A stretch of DNA of 64,000 nt from Plantago major (GCA_026545765.1 CM048842.1:72901871-72965870), one strand, 5' to 3'. Positions 32,391-44,357 are shown, numbered from the stretch's first letter. Notes: a model not told the origin generated them from the sequence alone. Program-made: numbers and translations.

Positions 32391-32864
32391 TTTTAACCTG
32401 ACACGTTCCAATTGATTAGATCGTATTTAATTTATTAGATCGATGCCAATTCGGATAAGAAGATTGTGGAGGTTAATTGTTAATTATTATATGTTTCTTA
32501 TAAATTAATTATTAATTATAAGTGTTCGATATGTTACAAAATTGGGCATATATTTTAACCATTTCAACCTCTTAGTACATATATTATATACTTAACTACA
32601 TATCAAATTAACTAATTACTCTATACATATCGAATTACCACATATATTCATATCAAATTACGTACTTAACATACAAATTTATCAAATCAAAACTACATAC
32701 TTCTATACTTAACAAACATATCAAATTAACTAAACTAACTATATATACTTAACACACAAATCAAACTAACTACATACATTCATACATACCAAACTTAACA
32801 TACTACATACATTCATATCATACCTATCATATATACATATCATTAACTAAATTAACTATCAAAT

Positions 32865-32914
<50 letters not shown>

Positions 32915-33340
32915 CATACATACATACATACATACATACATACATACATACATACATACATACATACATACACACACACACATATATATATATATATCAA
33001 ATTGAACAAATTACATATAATTGATGAAATTAACTAAACTAACTACTACATACTTATCATATATACATATAATTGCTCAAATTAATCAAAATAAACAAAA
33101 TTCCCAAATTTTTAAAAACTAGGGTTTTAGCCAAAATACCTTGATTAATCGGTAGAAATATGAAATTGATCGAAGAATCAAACTCCTTGTCACACGAGCT
33201 TCGATTAGGCACCAAGATTGGCCGGAATAACGGATGATTGGCCGGAAAACGGATTGAGGAGAAGAAGAAAATGAGGATGGAAGAATGAAGAAGATGAAGA
33301 AAATGAGAGATTCTGCGCTCTGTCCGAACATATGAAAACT
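32380..33340. other. AT-rich 5' region of CACTA 1
   Basis: Between the first gene and the right subterminal repeats no coding region is seen. It is AT-rich, with many TACATA and ATATCA words and a TA/CATA/CA microsatellite at 32872-32998. Confidence 0.6.
32872..32998. repeat. Compound microsatellite (TA)n (CATA)n (CA)n (TA)n
   Basis: An (AT) run at 32876-32908 is followed by about 15 CATA units to 32970, then a short CA run and a second AT run. It lies inside CACTA 1 and should vary in length between individuals. Confidence 0.9.
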
Positions 33341-33629
33341 GGACCGATGGACACGTATCTGTCGGCCCAGTTGGCCGATCCGTCGGCCCAGTGGGCGACG
33401 GATAGGTATCCGTTTTTTTTTTAAAATCAAAATATTAACGACGGATAAAATTATCCGTCGTTAATAATTTCCTTTTTTTTTTTAAAAAAAAGTCAAACTT
33501 GGGCGACGGATAATAATTATCCGTCGCCCAATTTAGCGACGGATAACTATTATCCGTCGCCGATTGGGGCGACGGACGGATAAAATCCGTCGCCCCATAA
33601 CGTCGGATTTTCCGGATTTTCTTGTAGTG
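33340..33629. repeat. Right subterminal repeats of CACTA 1
   Basis: GACGGATA and TATCCGTC words alternate as hairpin pairs (for example GGCGACGGATAATAATTATCC). The terminus reads TTTTCTTGTAGTG. The pattern mirrors the left end and the ends of CACTA 2. Confidence 0.8.
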
Positions 33630-33632
33630 TGT

Positions 33633-35537
33633 TGAGATGCTCAATATGCTCCTCTTCAATCTTACTTTTGACAGCATGTCGTCCACATAAACTTCCATAG
33701 TTTTACCCAACTCTTCCTTGAACATTTTGTTTACCAGTCGTTGGTATGTAGCGCCTGCACTCTTGAGACCAAATGGCATGACCTTGAAGCAATAGACCCC
33801 TCCTGCTGCGAAGAAGGCCGTCTTCTTGACGTCTTCTTGGGCCATCCTGATTTGATAGAAGCCCTGATATGCGTCCATGAAGCTCAGGAGCGCACATCCT
33901 GCAGTAGAATCTACCAGTTGGTCTATGCGAGGTAGTGGATAAGGATCCTTTGGGCAAAACTTGTTGAGTCTAGTGAAGTCATTACACATTCTCCACTTTC
34001 CTGGGGCCTTCTCGACGAGGACCACATTACAAACCCAGTCAGAGTATCTGACTTCTTCAATGTGTCCTGCTTTCATTAACTTGTCCACCTCTTCTGCTAT
34101 AATAGCATCTTCAACGGGCCCAAAGTCTTTCCTCTTCTGCCGGATGTGTTTTACCGTTGGATCCATGTTCAGACGGTGAACTGCGATCCTTGGGTCTATC
34201 CCCTTAAGATCATCGGTGCTCCAGGCAAAGATATCGTGATTGTCTCGAAGGCATGTGATGAGCTTCATCTCTACTTCCGTGCTCATCTCCGTTCCAATCC
34301 GAGTTGTCTTTTCCAAGTTCCCCTCGATCAACTGAACCTCTTTCAGGGCTTCATGAGGTTCTATCCTGGCAGTCCTGGGGAACTTTTCCCTGAGCGACCC
34401 AACACCAATTTCTTCCTTTAGTGGGGTAAGAGCCACAGGAGGAGGACTCCTGGGTCTCTTAGTGACCAAAAGAACGGGTACTGTGGCTCCTCTGGTCGAC
34501 ATGATGTAGCATTCCCAGGCTTCTCTGACATTGCCCACTTCTTCTCCCACGCCGTTTGGGGCTGTGAACTTTACCCTGTTGTGCAGGGGAGAGGCGATTG
34601 CCCTGAATTGGTTAAGTCCTGGGCGGCCCAGGATCACATTATAGTCGAAGGTGCTATCGACCACCACAAAGAGGATTGTCTCAGTCACTCTTGTCGGAAA
34701 GGTGCCCATAGAGACTTGTAGTGGTACGCTCCCAATGGGACGTACTACAGATCCTCCAAAACCCACCAAAGAAATATACACACGCCCATATTGAATCTGT
34801 CCCAAGTGCATTTGCTCCACAGTCCTTTTGGAGATGACATTGGAAGAACTTCCTGTGTCGACAAGTACCTTGTTGACCTTGTAAGTGGCGATGACCAGAG
34901 AAACAACCAAAGGAACGTCGGGGTCCTTGAGATCTCCTCCACTAGACGTTGGTGGGGGAATTTCTCTATCGTCAAAGGTGATGGCGTTTGTGCCCTTCAG
35001 GGCTGAAGGAGCATATGCTCTATCATTGTCTCCACCAGTTGGTCCCCCCGCAATGGCGTTGATAACTCCGCTATAGGGGAGGTTTTCCATCTCCATATTA
35101 TCGTGGTACCCTCGGTATCTTTGGGCATGCTGAGGTGGGATCTCTGTCGGAGGAGGCGGTAAGGAGCCTGCCGGAGGTTCCGAACCACGCTCTTCCCTTC
35201 TTTGTTCATTCTTCTGGTGTCTGGAAGGTTCTTCTTCATACATTGGTTCCTTCAGTTTTCCGCTTCTTATCATCCCTTCTATTTCCGTTTTCAACTGGAC
35301 ACAGTCCTCCGTTGAATGACCTTTTTGTTTATGGAACCTGCAGTAGTCCTTTGAAGCTTTGTTCTTTTTGTTACTCCTTGTAGGTTTTGGCCATTGTATG
35401 TCCAAGTTTTTCTCAACGATTGAAGCCAAGATGTCGGATCTCGGTCTGTTGAGGCGAGTATACTCGGGGTATCTCCCTGGTGGAGTTCTTTCTATGCGGA
35501 ACTCTCTCTTATCTCTAAGTTCCCCTTTTTTGTTCAA
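33633..35537 (-). pseudogene. Tat gag end, protease and N-terminal reverse transcriptase
   Basis: A minus-strand frame that starts with a basic linker and a zinc-knuckle-like motif (CRFHKQKGHSTEDC). Protease follows, with LVDTGSSSNVI as active site (about 34840-34875), then reverse transcriptase with WRMCNDFTRLNKFCPKDPYPLPRIDQLVDSTAGC-like blocks and the catalytic YVDD (about 33690). It overlaps gag and lies in another frame. A further frame change of one base occurs near 33673, just before the CACTA insertion at 33632. The remainder of pol lies at 25364-28097. Confidence 0.85.
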
Positions 35538-36951
35538 ACTTTCCCTGACGAGGAGGAGGCTCCTGTCGTACTTGCTCTTTCCCTTTTCTAGCTCCTGCTC
35601 TTATTGGAACATTTCTTCGATACTCTTCTCCATACAAGACTCCTTCACAAATATCTTCCAAGTACTTTTCAGTCGTGATTTCTTCATTGGAAAGTTTTTT
35701 CTTGAGGTCTTCATTGTAAGTGTTGGCATATAGGTGTCGGACCTGCTCCTTGATGCTATGAGGCTCTACTTGGCGTACTTCAGTATTGAAGCGGTCAAGA
35801 AAGGTTCTAAGATCTTCATGCTCCTTCTGGATTACTCCCGCCAGGTGCTCAACTGACCTCTTCCTCTTCTTTGCTTTCTCAAATCTTTTCAAGAAGAGGG
35901 AAGGAATGTCAGAATAGGACTTGATGGAGCCGTTGGGCAGTGAGGTCCACCAATTCATTGCTTCCCCGAAGAGAGTAGTGGAAAAGTTGAGAGCCTTCAT
36001 GCTGTCATTCAAGCCATTGGTCTCCATCTTACTCTCGTATCTAGTAAGGTGGCCGACGGGACAAATATCTCCATAATAGTGTTCAAGGTTTGGAATGGTG
36101 GAATCGGGGCGTTTCCTTTCCTTTCTGATCTCATCACATAGAGGATTGGGAGCTCTAAGAGTCACCTTCTCATGTGCCTTCACCATCTTGCTTAGAGTTG
36201 CAATTTGTGTTTCTAAAGCCTTTTGTTGGAGGTAAATCTGCTCAGCAGTCAACTTTTCACCAGTTCTAGGGTTGATAGCCACATCTGGAGGAAGGTCATT
36301 GAGAGGTACTATTGAGATACTTTCTGCCACATGATCTCTTGGTGCGTGTTGCTGTGCTCCACGTCGACTAGTCCCAACATCATCCGCCCGAGGTCTTACT
36401 GGACTTCTCTCTCGCTGTTCGTTAGAAGCAGCGACTCTCCTGTTGAGAAGGTTCCTTAGATCTTCTTGTTGAACTTGTTCCCCTAACCTTTGTTGAATAG
36501 GACGATGCTCATTCCTCGATTGTGCGGGTTCAGCTTGTCTTGGAATTGCCAGAGGAGGAGTGGGCTGAGGAGGTTGGAGGTTGTTTGATCCAAAGCATCC
36601 TTGTATAGTGGTGAGTAAGAGACCAAACTGATTATCATTCATCCCGAACTCACTGGGACGAATGATCTGCCCATTTGGAAGAGTAACGTTTCTCCCTAGG
36701 GGAGGACCGTGTGTTCCTGGCGGAGGAACTTGTCCTTCGACCCCGAGCTCATGGGTTCTTATTGGTGGATCAGCGGCTCTTTCCTCATCTGAGGAGAGAC
36801 TAGCAGTACGGCCGTCGCTTGGATAGTCCCTTGCATCTTTTGGTGGAGTTTCTACCACCCTTCCCCTCCTAGGAGGTCTACCTCTTTGCCTAGGAGCAGG
36901 TGTTCCAATTGCAGTGGCGTTGGTTCTCGCTGACTTTCTTGTCCTAGCCAT
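35515..36951 (-). pseudogene. Tat gag (capsid)
   Basis: A minus-strand frame of 478 codons from the ATG at 36951. I chose this start because the PBS ends just upstream and the earlier in-frame codons lie in the LTR. The N-terminus is basic and Pro/Arg-rich (RQRGRPPRRGR). The retrotransposon-gag core holds LNFSTTLFGEAMNWWTSLPNGSI, FLKRFEKAKKRK and HEDLRTFLDRFN (about 35760-36010). The frame stops at 35515 after a run of six A (near 35528), where the zinc-knuckle part goes on in another frame. This is either a one-base indel or a shift site. Confidence 0.8.
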
Positions 36952-36981
36952 TACCGAAGAGAACGGAACTTTTTGTATCGA

Positions 36982-36999
36982 TTCCCACAGACGGCGCCA
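36982..36999 (-). other. Tat primer binding site
   Basis: On the minus strand TGGCGCCGTCTGTGGGAA begins three bases after the 5' LTR. It is a common plant Ty3/gypsy primer site. The tRNA is not assigned here. Confidence 0.8.
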
Positions 37000-37002
37000 A
37001 AA

Positions 37003-37932
37003 TGTTGGGGGTATAGTTCCCCAAACACTTAGTAATATTTCAATTGCCCAGGTTATGCTCCAGACGATATCTTCCTCACTACGTAAGAACCAACGGGTAA
37101 GAATCTTCCACTGTGCACTTGGTGAGAACATGCGCAAGAGGCTTGGAGGGGGGGTTAGTACCCGGTTTGCCAAGTGTCAAACCGGTATAAGACTTCACTC
37201 GAGAGAGACTGGAGATCTTCTCTGTATACTGTTCGAGATTAAGTTCGTAATATCGCTTACCTTTGCATGGGGATATGTGCCCCTATATATAGGGTTTCCT
37301 CAAAGTGGAAGGCTTCTCCAAGATCGCGCCAAGTGTAGGGCTCTAGTTGAGCCACCAAGGCATGTCTAGGCCCAACAAAGATACCTAGCCCATGCCCTTT
37401 TTGGGCTTTAGGGGTAGTTTAGTCATTATTAGGAGAGTTTTGGAGGGTGTGACATAGTCTGCCGAGGTCCGAGGTCCGGAGAGGTTGGTCCGGACGCCTG
37501 GTCCGGACCGTATTGGGTTGTCAGATGAGGAAGTCCTCTAAGCCTGCCCAACTCTTCCGATTCAGACCTTATGGTTCGGACCCCCTACCCTCTGGTGCCT
37601 GTCTACTTGGTTGCCTGTGAGATTGTTATGTTGGATCCGAGTGATCGTCCGTATCTGAGGCCCTGGGTCGGACCCAGTACTGTTCAAGTACTATGCCTCC
37701 TTTTCTAGAGAGGCTCGGACCCAGGTGGGCCGGACCTGAGATCCCTGGGTCGGACCTAGTAAGCTTTAGATCCTTTGTTCTTCTCTTCTAGGGTGGGTCG
37801 GACCATGGTGGGTGCTTTGGATCGGACCGTTGGCTCGGACCAATGTGTCTCGGATCCATTAGATGACTTAGGACGCCTTAGGATTTGTTCTAAGGGCTCT
37901 TATGACGGATTGGACATATTTTCGTATCAACA
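37003..37932 (-). repeat. 5' LTR of the Tat element
   Basis: 930 bp, homologous to 17793-18737 from end to end. Differences are about 20 substitutions by eye, a shorter G run (seven) and a lost 7-bp copy of a GGCCCAA repeat. The TATA box in minus orientation is at 37284-37292. It is followed by the CACAG duplication (37933-37937). Confidence 0.9.
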
Positions 37933-37937
37933 CACAG

Positions 37938-38838
37938 ATCTTCCGATAGTCGAATCACCCCAGTTTTACGATACCCTCTCACTTGCAGGAATTCAACAAT
38001 CTCTTCGGCGTTTACAGATTTCTTGGCCTCGCAAACTAGGCAATTTTTTGCCCATGCAATCGCTTCTTTCTAAGGAACAAAGATTGGTATCTTTGCTAAC
38101 CGATTGTTTTAAATTCTCTTTACTACCTGACCAATCTCTTCCTTATCCCCAACATCTATAGGACTAAGTTTTTTCTTTGTCAGCCCTCCTACCTCTGCAC
38201 CAATCCCACCTTTCCCTGCTCCCTCACGGTGAATCCTCTGTACTCCGAAAATCGAAGCCTGTAAATATGATACTCCTTCTTCTCTATGTTTCAGATCAAT
38301 CAGAAATTTCTTTGGTTCCAAACTCATATCTCTTCTCTGCCTAACTTGACGATCGAACCTGGCAATATTGGCCAAAATCTTGTGTTTACCAATCCATAAC
38401 CCCTTCACCAACGCCAGGGTTTCATTGATATTGACCTTTCGATCGAATCTAACAAAAGTGAACCTCTTCCCATCCTTATTCGTCTTGTTAGGGAGAAATA
38501 CATCGACCACTTTTCCGACTTTTTCCATACTTTCCTTAACATCGCCTAGTAACCAGTCATCCAGGAAACTAGAGATATACAGTGAGCAAGAATTTCCATA
38601 ACTTTCTCCACCCATTTGGACTGAGCACCCTTGTTAACCCTCCTCAAAGGTTGAAATCTGTTGACATAAACGTTGCTTACTGGTATCCTACGAAGATCTA
38701 AGGCTGAGGGGAGAGGGTAGGGCTTTTGGCTACGGAGGTTGACTCGATTTGGTGGCCGGTAACCTACGGTTGGGGTCTCTAGGTTTTCTCTTCCTAAACA
38801 TCTCTCTAACTAAGGAACAAGGACATAACTTTCTTCAC
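37938..38838 (-). pseudogene. LINE 5' end and ORF1 N-terminus (RRM domain)
   Basis: From about 38615 the minus strand encodes an RNA-recognition-motif domain near the N-terminus: SLYISSFLDDWLLGDVKESMEKVGKVVDVFLP, then the RNP1-like KRFTFVRFD. The basic stretch RFDRQVRQRRD follows. This domain is typical of ORF1 proteins of plant L1 LINEs, which bind the element RNA. The frame stops at about 38109, and ORF1 continues, with decay, to the Tat insertion at 37932 and again from 17787 downward. The part 38616-38838 is the 5'-UTR. It ends at the candidate target duplication at 38839-38851. Confidence 0.75.
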
Positions 38839-38851
38839 TGTTTATTTATCT
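38839..38851. repeat. Candidate right target-site duplication of the LINE
   Basis: TGTTTATTTATCT, differing in one base from 1769-1781. Its place just beyond the 5'-UTR of the LINE fits, but the sequence is AT-rich. Confidence 0.55.
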
Positions 38852-41254
38852 ATATAACTATAACAAATAAAGTGACAACTATATTCTTGTTTCATACACA
38901 TAATAAATGTGGGTATGGAGTTAGATTTTTTGTTTCATAATGAATGTATTGTTTATTATTGTGTAGATTTAACATTTAAGTTACAAGAAATGAAAGTCTA
39001 ACGCGACGCCCCTTAGAGTTTTATTTTGAGATGGATCCGTTAGGTGTGGAAATTTTTATTGTCTGTTATAATAATTCTAGAGATTTAATTTACAATTTCC
39101 AAAACTATATACAAGGAATAAATTGATTCAATTCAGGGAATCAAAGTATCAAACCCTTTACCTATTGATTCTAGGATCCTCAGCTTACCAATTGAAATTA
39201 AAATTTGACCTTTGGGAACTGCAGGCCGTCATTCTTAAATATAAAATGGTATCGCCGCGACAACTTCAGCATGGCCAATCAGTCATACGTATCTCCTACA
39301 AACCGGATTATTTTTGCCCGAGTACCGATATTATATCTAGAAGGTTAAACACAACAAACAAAACAGATGTAACTAAAACGAAAAATGAAGTCCAAACTGA
39401 ATGTTATGGGAGCTAATCAAGAGTGTTTGAGTGAGACATTAATTAATCAAATTAACAAAGTGTGTAGTCTTTTAATATTTGGTTAATTTGTGTATTCGAT
39501 CTCTATCGTTTTCAAACTAACCTTTGAATTTCAAATATGAAGGCATAATCGTGTTTCTTAGCAACGAAATATATGTCATAGGCTTTACACCACCGATTAC
39601 TAATTCACTGGCCGAATCTCATCGTTTTCATCCAAATAGAACATTGTTGAATCAAATTTGTAGTAAAGTTCTGGTAAATCAATTAACAAAAGAACCGCTA
39701 GGTTAGAATCACATAACACAAACAAAAATAATATGAAAATAAAGAAAATGATGAATTCTAGAGTTTTTGCCTGATTTCCCAGTTGGTGATCTCTACAAGA
39801 AGAAGATGCATCTCTTGAGAATGTTGGGTGATTTCGGATTATTTTAAGCCTTTGAATAGAAAACTGGAAAAAACCGTTTTAACGAATCGAACTAGAATTT
39901 ACAAATTGAAATCTGATTCAATTGTACTTCTCCAAATCTTTCCATAATCATTCCTTAATTTGGTCTTTCATAATAATTAGTAATATTTCAAAGTCCACAC
40001 CCGCAATTCATCTTACACGCTTCTTCTCACAACAACAAAACTCATGGGAGCCTCTTTGTCGTCAAGCCTATATATGATCCCAAGCCTCTTGCCAGTTACC
40101 ATCCCGCAATTTTCCTTGACCAATTAACCTCATGTCCGTCAATCATATAATAAAATAAACTAAATGTGATCAAGTACATATTAATCTTAATAATGGTTGT
40201 CTCTAGGATCTATATACTTTCATTAACATCATGTCCGTCAATTATTACCATTACCATTCCGCCCATAATCCTTCAATCCTAATTAATTCAAGGAACTTTG
40301 TTATAAAATAATATAACATGAAAGTCTGGTAGATGGAGGTAGGTTAGGTTATTCTTATTTATAATCCTTAATATATCTTCTTTCTTCAATTCTAAATGAA
40401 AAGCTAAAACTACAATCCAACTAAATGCAAGTTTGACCGGTCGGATCGGTTAATCTGGACCACAGGCATGGACTCGAATTATTTTGAGAACAATCCCGGC
40501 CCTAGCACTTCAATCTAACTAAATTAATTTCTGACATTTGTACTGTGTTTAGAAAATTAGAAGTATCATGGACCACTAAACCTTGCAGTTCACATTGTTC
40601 TTCCCAAAATCACATAAAATGCATCGGAGCTAGAACAATAACACGATTGAGCACGGTCGTGAACAAAAATATTTCATGCACTCTTTGTTCTTTTATAAAC
40701 TTTACTATTTGTCATTTTGAGCGTTTTTTTACAAGTTTAACGTTTTCATTTTTAAAAACCCACTATCTCCACTTATTAATTTTTAAACACTCTCTTTCAT
40801 ACTTTATTTATTATCTTTCTTACTTTTTTCTATTATCTCTCTTACTTTTTACCATCTACTTCATTTTTTATTATATTTTCTTAAAATTATGACAAAGTCA
40901 AATGGTAAAGCTTTTAAAAAAACGGAGGGAGTAATTAAGTATAATGAAACTTATAAAAGGAAAAAAAATTGCTCCCGAGTAATACAATAATACTATATAC
41001 TCCATCCTTACTAACTTCATACATTTTTTGTTTACAATTGTCCCGTATAACTTTATACTAGGTGCTAAAAATGAATATTACTCCACATATAACAAATAGT
41101 TAAAAATATTACCTGACAATATCCCATATTTTCATGCTTTATTATTTATTTCGATTTTCTTACATCAAATGGCACACAAATCTTAATGTTCACATAGGAA
41201 GTAATTATGTTACCACTAATTGATTGAGGCTCAACCCTTCTGGCGAGCAAGTCC
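38852..41254. other. AT-rich intergenic DNA
   Basis: No gene is recognisable. It contains one MITE (40678-40933). Short open frames lack domains. The stretch runs up to the CACTA 2 duplication. Confidence 0.65.
40678..40933. mobile_element. Stowaway/mariner-like MITE, copy 1
   Basis: The right end reads AAACGGAGGGAGTA; its inverse ACTCCCTCCGTTT, continued by TTTAAAAGCTTTACCATTTGAC, matches the left end ACTCTTTGTTCTTTTATAAACTTTACTATTTGTC with substitutions. The inner words CCCACTATCTCCA and ACTCTCTTTCATACTTTAT recur in reverse orientation at 57722-57976. It has no coding capacity. Confidence 0.65.
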
Positions 41255-41257
41255 ATC
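41255..41257. repeat. Target-site duplication ATC, left copy
   Basis: ATC precedes CACTACAAGAAAAC at 41258 and follows the right terminus at 51156-51158. Confidence 0.85.
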
Positions 41258-41269
41258 CACTACAAGAAA

Positions 41270-41600
41270 ACCTGTTCCTAGCCACGCCAAATTAGCGATG
41301 GATGTTATCCGTCGCTAGCTAGCGACGAATCGCTAGCTCTAGCGACGGATAACATCCGTCGCTAGAATTAACGACGGATAAGCATTCCCGTCGTTATATT
41401 TAACGACGGATAGGCTTATCCGTCATTATGTAACGACGGATAGTCTTATCCGTCGTTAAATCTAGCGACGTATAATATATCCGTCGATAGTTTCGTTGAC
41501 CAAAATTGGAAAAGAAATTAAAAAATGAAAAAAGAATTCTTTAAAAAAAATAGAAAAATGAAAATCTAGCGACGGATAGTCCTATCCGTCGCTAGACTTT
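41270..41600. repeat. Left subterminal repeats of CACTA 2
   Basis: About a dozen GCGACGGATA/TATCCGTCGC words alternate and pair into short hairpins, for example TAGCGACGGATAACATCCGTCGCTA and TAACGACGGATAGTCTTATCC. These are the probable binding sites of the element's own DNA-binding protein. Confidence 0.8.
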
Positions 41601-44352
41601 CAGGTTTTTACGGGAAGCAGAATGCTTCCCTCCCCATTTTTCTTCTTCCTCATTCTTCCTTTCTTCTCCCCATTTCGGCCAAAGCAAATCCGGTCCAAAT
41701 CTCAACCATTTCGGCCATTTTTCGTGTACATTCGAAGCTCGTGAATCAAGGAGGTCAATTCTGCCGTCAATCTCAAATTTCATCCGCTCATTTCTCCGGA
41801 TTCGAAGGTAAACCCTAATTTTTTATATTTGGAGATTTTGTTACTTTGGACTAATTTGAGCAATTGAATGTAAATGGAGAGTATATAGTACTTAGTTTAG
41901 TTGTAATTAGGTAATGTTTTACCTTTAAGATGTACAATTGATATATATTGATTGTGAATTTGAATTTTTAGTGTAATGTTAGGATGGTTGTAAGTATGTA
42001 GGGCTTTTAATTAATTTGATATTGGTGTATATTTAGTAAAATTATGAAGATTTAGTACTTCATTTTGAAACCCTAACTTTTTGACATATTTGGAAAATTT
42101 AGTTAATTTAGACTAATTTAAGCAATTGTATGTTAACTAGCTAGTTAATTAAGTTTGAGATGTGCAATTGTTTGAATTGTTAATTAGTATAATGTTAAGT
42201 ATGTCGTAGTTTTGATTTAAGTATGTTAAGTATGTTAATTAAGATTTGCAATTGTTTCATTTGATAAATTTATACATGTACTAGATTATAAATTATGAGA
42301 ATTTAATTAATGAAGTGTGTTGATATAATTTGGTGATTACATTCGTAAAATGCATGTAATTTATAATTTATAAATTCGTATTAAAGTGTTGGAATGCTTT
42401 ATTTGTAATGGAAATTTTGGTAAGAGACAAAAATTTTATAACATGCAAGAAATGGGGAAATGGGAACCGAGTAGAAAAATACGATCTAATTAATTCAAAC
42501 GTGTCAGGTTTATATAATCATCCAATGAACACCGATCGTTCATGGATGTACCAAAGGATAGTTAATGGCAGAGTTTTACCTAGTTTTGTGGAAGGGGTTG
42601 ATGCCTTCGTTACATTTGCTTGACATACTACTAATTGTTTGAGTGGGGGGATGATGAAGTGCCCTTGCACCCAGTATAAATGTAGAAATAAGCAATTTTT
42701 ACCTCCAGAAATGGTAGTGGAACACTTGAAACGTAAGGGGTTTGTAGCTGAGTATGCGGTATGGACTTCTCATGGTGAGACATACAAGCCGTTCATGGAT
42801 TATGAGAATTTGGGGAAGCGTAAAAGAAAACAGGAAACTGTGATGGGAAGTACTCAAAATACTTCTACATCTGATGCTAATAATGATCATGAACGGGTTG
42901 AGCAAATGGTATATGATATTGCGGGTCCAGAGTTCATGGACACCAGGGAGCCAGTAACCGAGGGGGATGCGGAGGAGCCTCCGAAACCTTGAGGATCAGG
43001 TCTTCTTCGACTTGATGGAATCCGCAAGAAGCTGGTTTATCCGGGGTGTAAGCACACTGAATTGTCATTGTTGGCTCGGCTAATGAGCTGTAAGGCTAAT
43101 GGACATCAATCTGAATCGAGCTTCAATGAATGGGTACAAGTAATGTCGGAGCTTTGTCTAGAACCAAACCTAGTTCCCACCAACTTTTACCAGGCGAAGA
43201 AAAAGATGCGAGGGATGGGGTTGCCCACGGAAACGATAGATTGTTGTGAGGGTATGTGCATGATTTATTGGGAGGAGGATAAAGATCTACTGAAGTGCAA
43301 GTTCTGTGGTAAGGACCGGTACAAGCGTTACAAGGAGGGCGCCTCAAAGAAACGTCAGAAGAAAAATCTCCCACATAAGAAAATGTGGTATTTTCCCTCT
43401 AGCACCTCGTTTGAAGAGGTTGTACGCTTCAAGTGCTTGTGCTGATAAAATGCGGTGGCACAAGGAGAGAGTAATCCCGATAGAGGGTAGAATGGAGCAT
43501 CCATCAGACTCACCTGCATGGAAACACTTCGACGAGAGCTATTCGGAGTTTGCAGCGGAGCCTAGAAATGTACTATTGGCCTTTGTACGGATGGTTTTAA
43601 CCCCTTTGGAAGTGATCAGAAGTATTCTTGTTAGCCAGTTATGCTGACACCGTACAACCTGCCCCCCGGTAAGTGCATGAAGGAACCGTTCATGTTCTTG
43701 ACTGCTTTAGTGCCCGGTCCATATGATCCAGGACAGAAGGTGGATGTGTTCTTGCAGCCCCTAATCAAGGAGCTGATCGAGTTGTGGGAAAAAGGTATCC
43801 CAGCATATGATGTGTCAACGAAGAAGAACTTCAACTTGAGAGCAGCACTACTGTGGACCGTGAGTGATTCTCCAGCTTACTCCATGCTATCTGGAAGGAA
43901 AACCGCGGGCTTTAATGCTTGTCCACATTGTTTGGACGACAGTAGTGCATTTAGACTGAAGGAGAGCGGAAAGGAATGTTGGTTCGATCATCGTAGGTTT
44001 CTACCAAAAGATCATCCGTTCAGGAAGAACAAGACTTAATTCTTGAAGGGTCGAGTAGAAATGAAAGGGCATCCGACAAAACTTACTGGTGCACAGATAC
44101 TTGCAGAGATAGAACTTGGGTCTTATGAAAGTAACTGAACTTGGGTCGGAGAAGCATAACGATAAAATTAGCAAAAATTGTGGATGGAAGAAGAGAAGCA
44201 TCTTCTGGGACTTGCCTTATTGGAGCACTCTTCTTATCCGTCACAACTTGGATTTCATGCACATTGAGAAGAACGTGTTCGAAAACTGCTTCAACACGAT
44301 TTGCAACATTACAAGGAAAACAAAGGATACAGTTAAATCTAGATCTGAGTTG

Positions 44353-44357
44353 GATAC
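44353..44357. repeat. Target-site duplication GATAC, left copy
   Basis: GATAC precedes the solo LTR and recurs at 46842-46846 just after it. Confidence 0.9.

Larger units (their letters stand above)
28101..33629 (-). mobile_element. CACTA (En/Spm) transposon 1, internally deleted
   Basis: 5529 bp bounded by CACTACAAAAAA on the left and the inverse of CACTACAAGAAAA on the right, with a TGT duplication. Its genes run on the minus strand. The first gene has lost the TNP2 catalytic domain; the second gene is also broken. It sits in the reverse transcriptase of the Tat element shortly after the YVDD motif, so it came after that element. It could move only with transposase made elsewhere. Confidence 0.9.
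17793..37932 (-). mobile_element. Tat-clade Ty3/gypsy retrotransposon with an antisense gene
   Basis: On the minus strand the order is 5' LTR (37003-37932), PBS (36982-36999), gag (35515-36951), protease and reverse transcriptase (33633-35537), then the rest of reverse transcriptase, RNase H, a second RNase H and integrase (25364-28097). A long 3' region, the polypurine tract (18738-18752) and the 3' LTR (17793-18737) follow. Two RNase H domains and a long 3' region with an antisense gene are marks of the Tat clade (Ogre, Retand, Grande). A CACTA element (28101-33629) interrupts it. Without that insert it is about 14.6 kb. The LTRs differ at about 20 positions by eye, plus two length changes. 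Confidence 0.9.
1782..38838 (-). mobile_element. LINE (L1-type non-LTR retrotransposon), split by nested insertions
   Basis: LINE-derived segments lie in consistent minus-strand order: the 5' end and ORF1 N-terminus (37938-38838), ORF1 middle and C-terminus (16504-17787), and the ORF2 3' end (1782-about 2930). Between them sit an Athila element and a Tat element. Only about 3.3 kb of LINE DNA survives. The reverse transcriptase and endonuclease of ORF2 are missing, so about 3 kb has been lost if the element had the usual length of about 6 kb. The outer edges are inferred from the candidate 13-bp target duplications and the poly-T run. Confidence 0.65.

Noticed and set aside
32827-33009. Frame encoding MYVC repeats
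   Set aside because: It is the translation of the CATA microsatellite.
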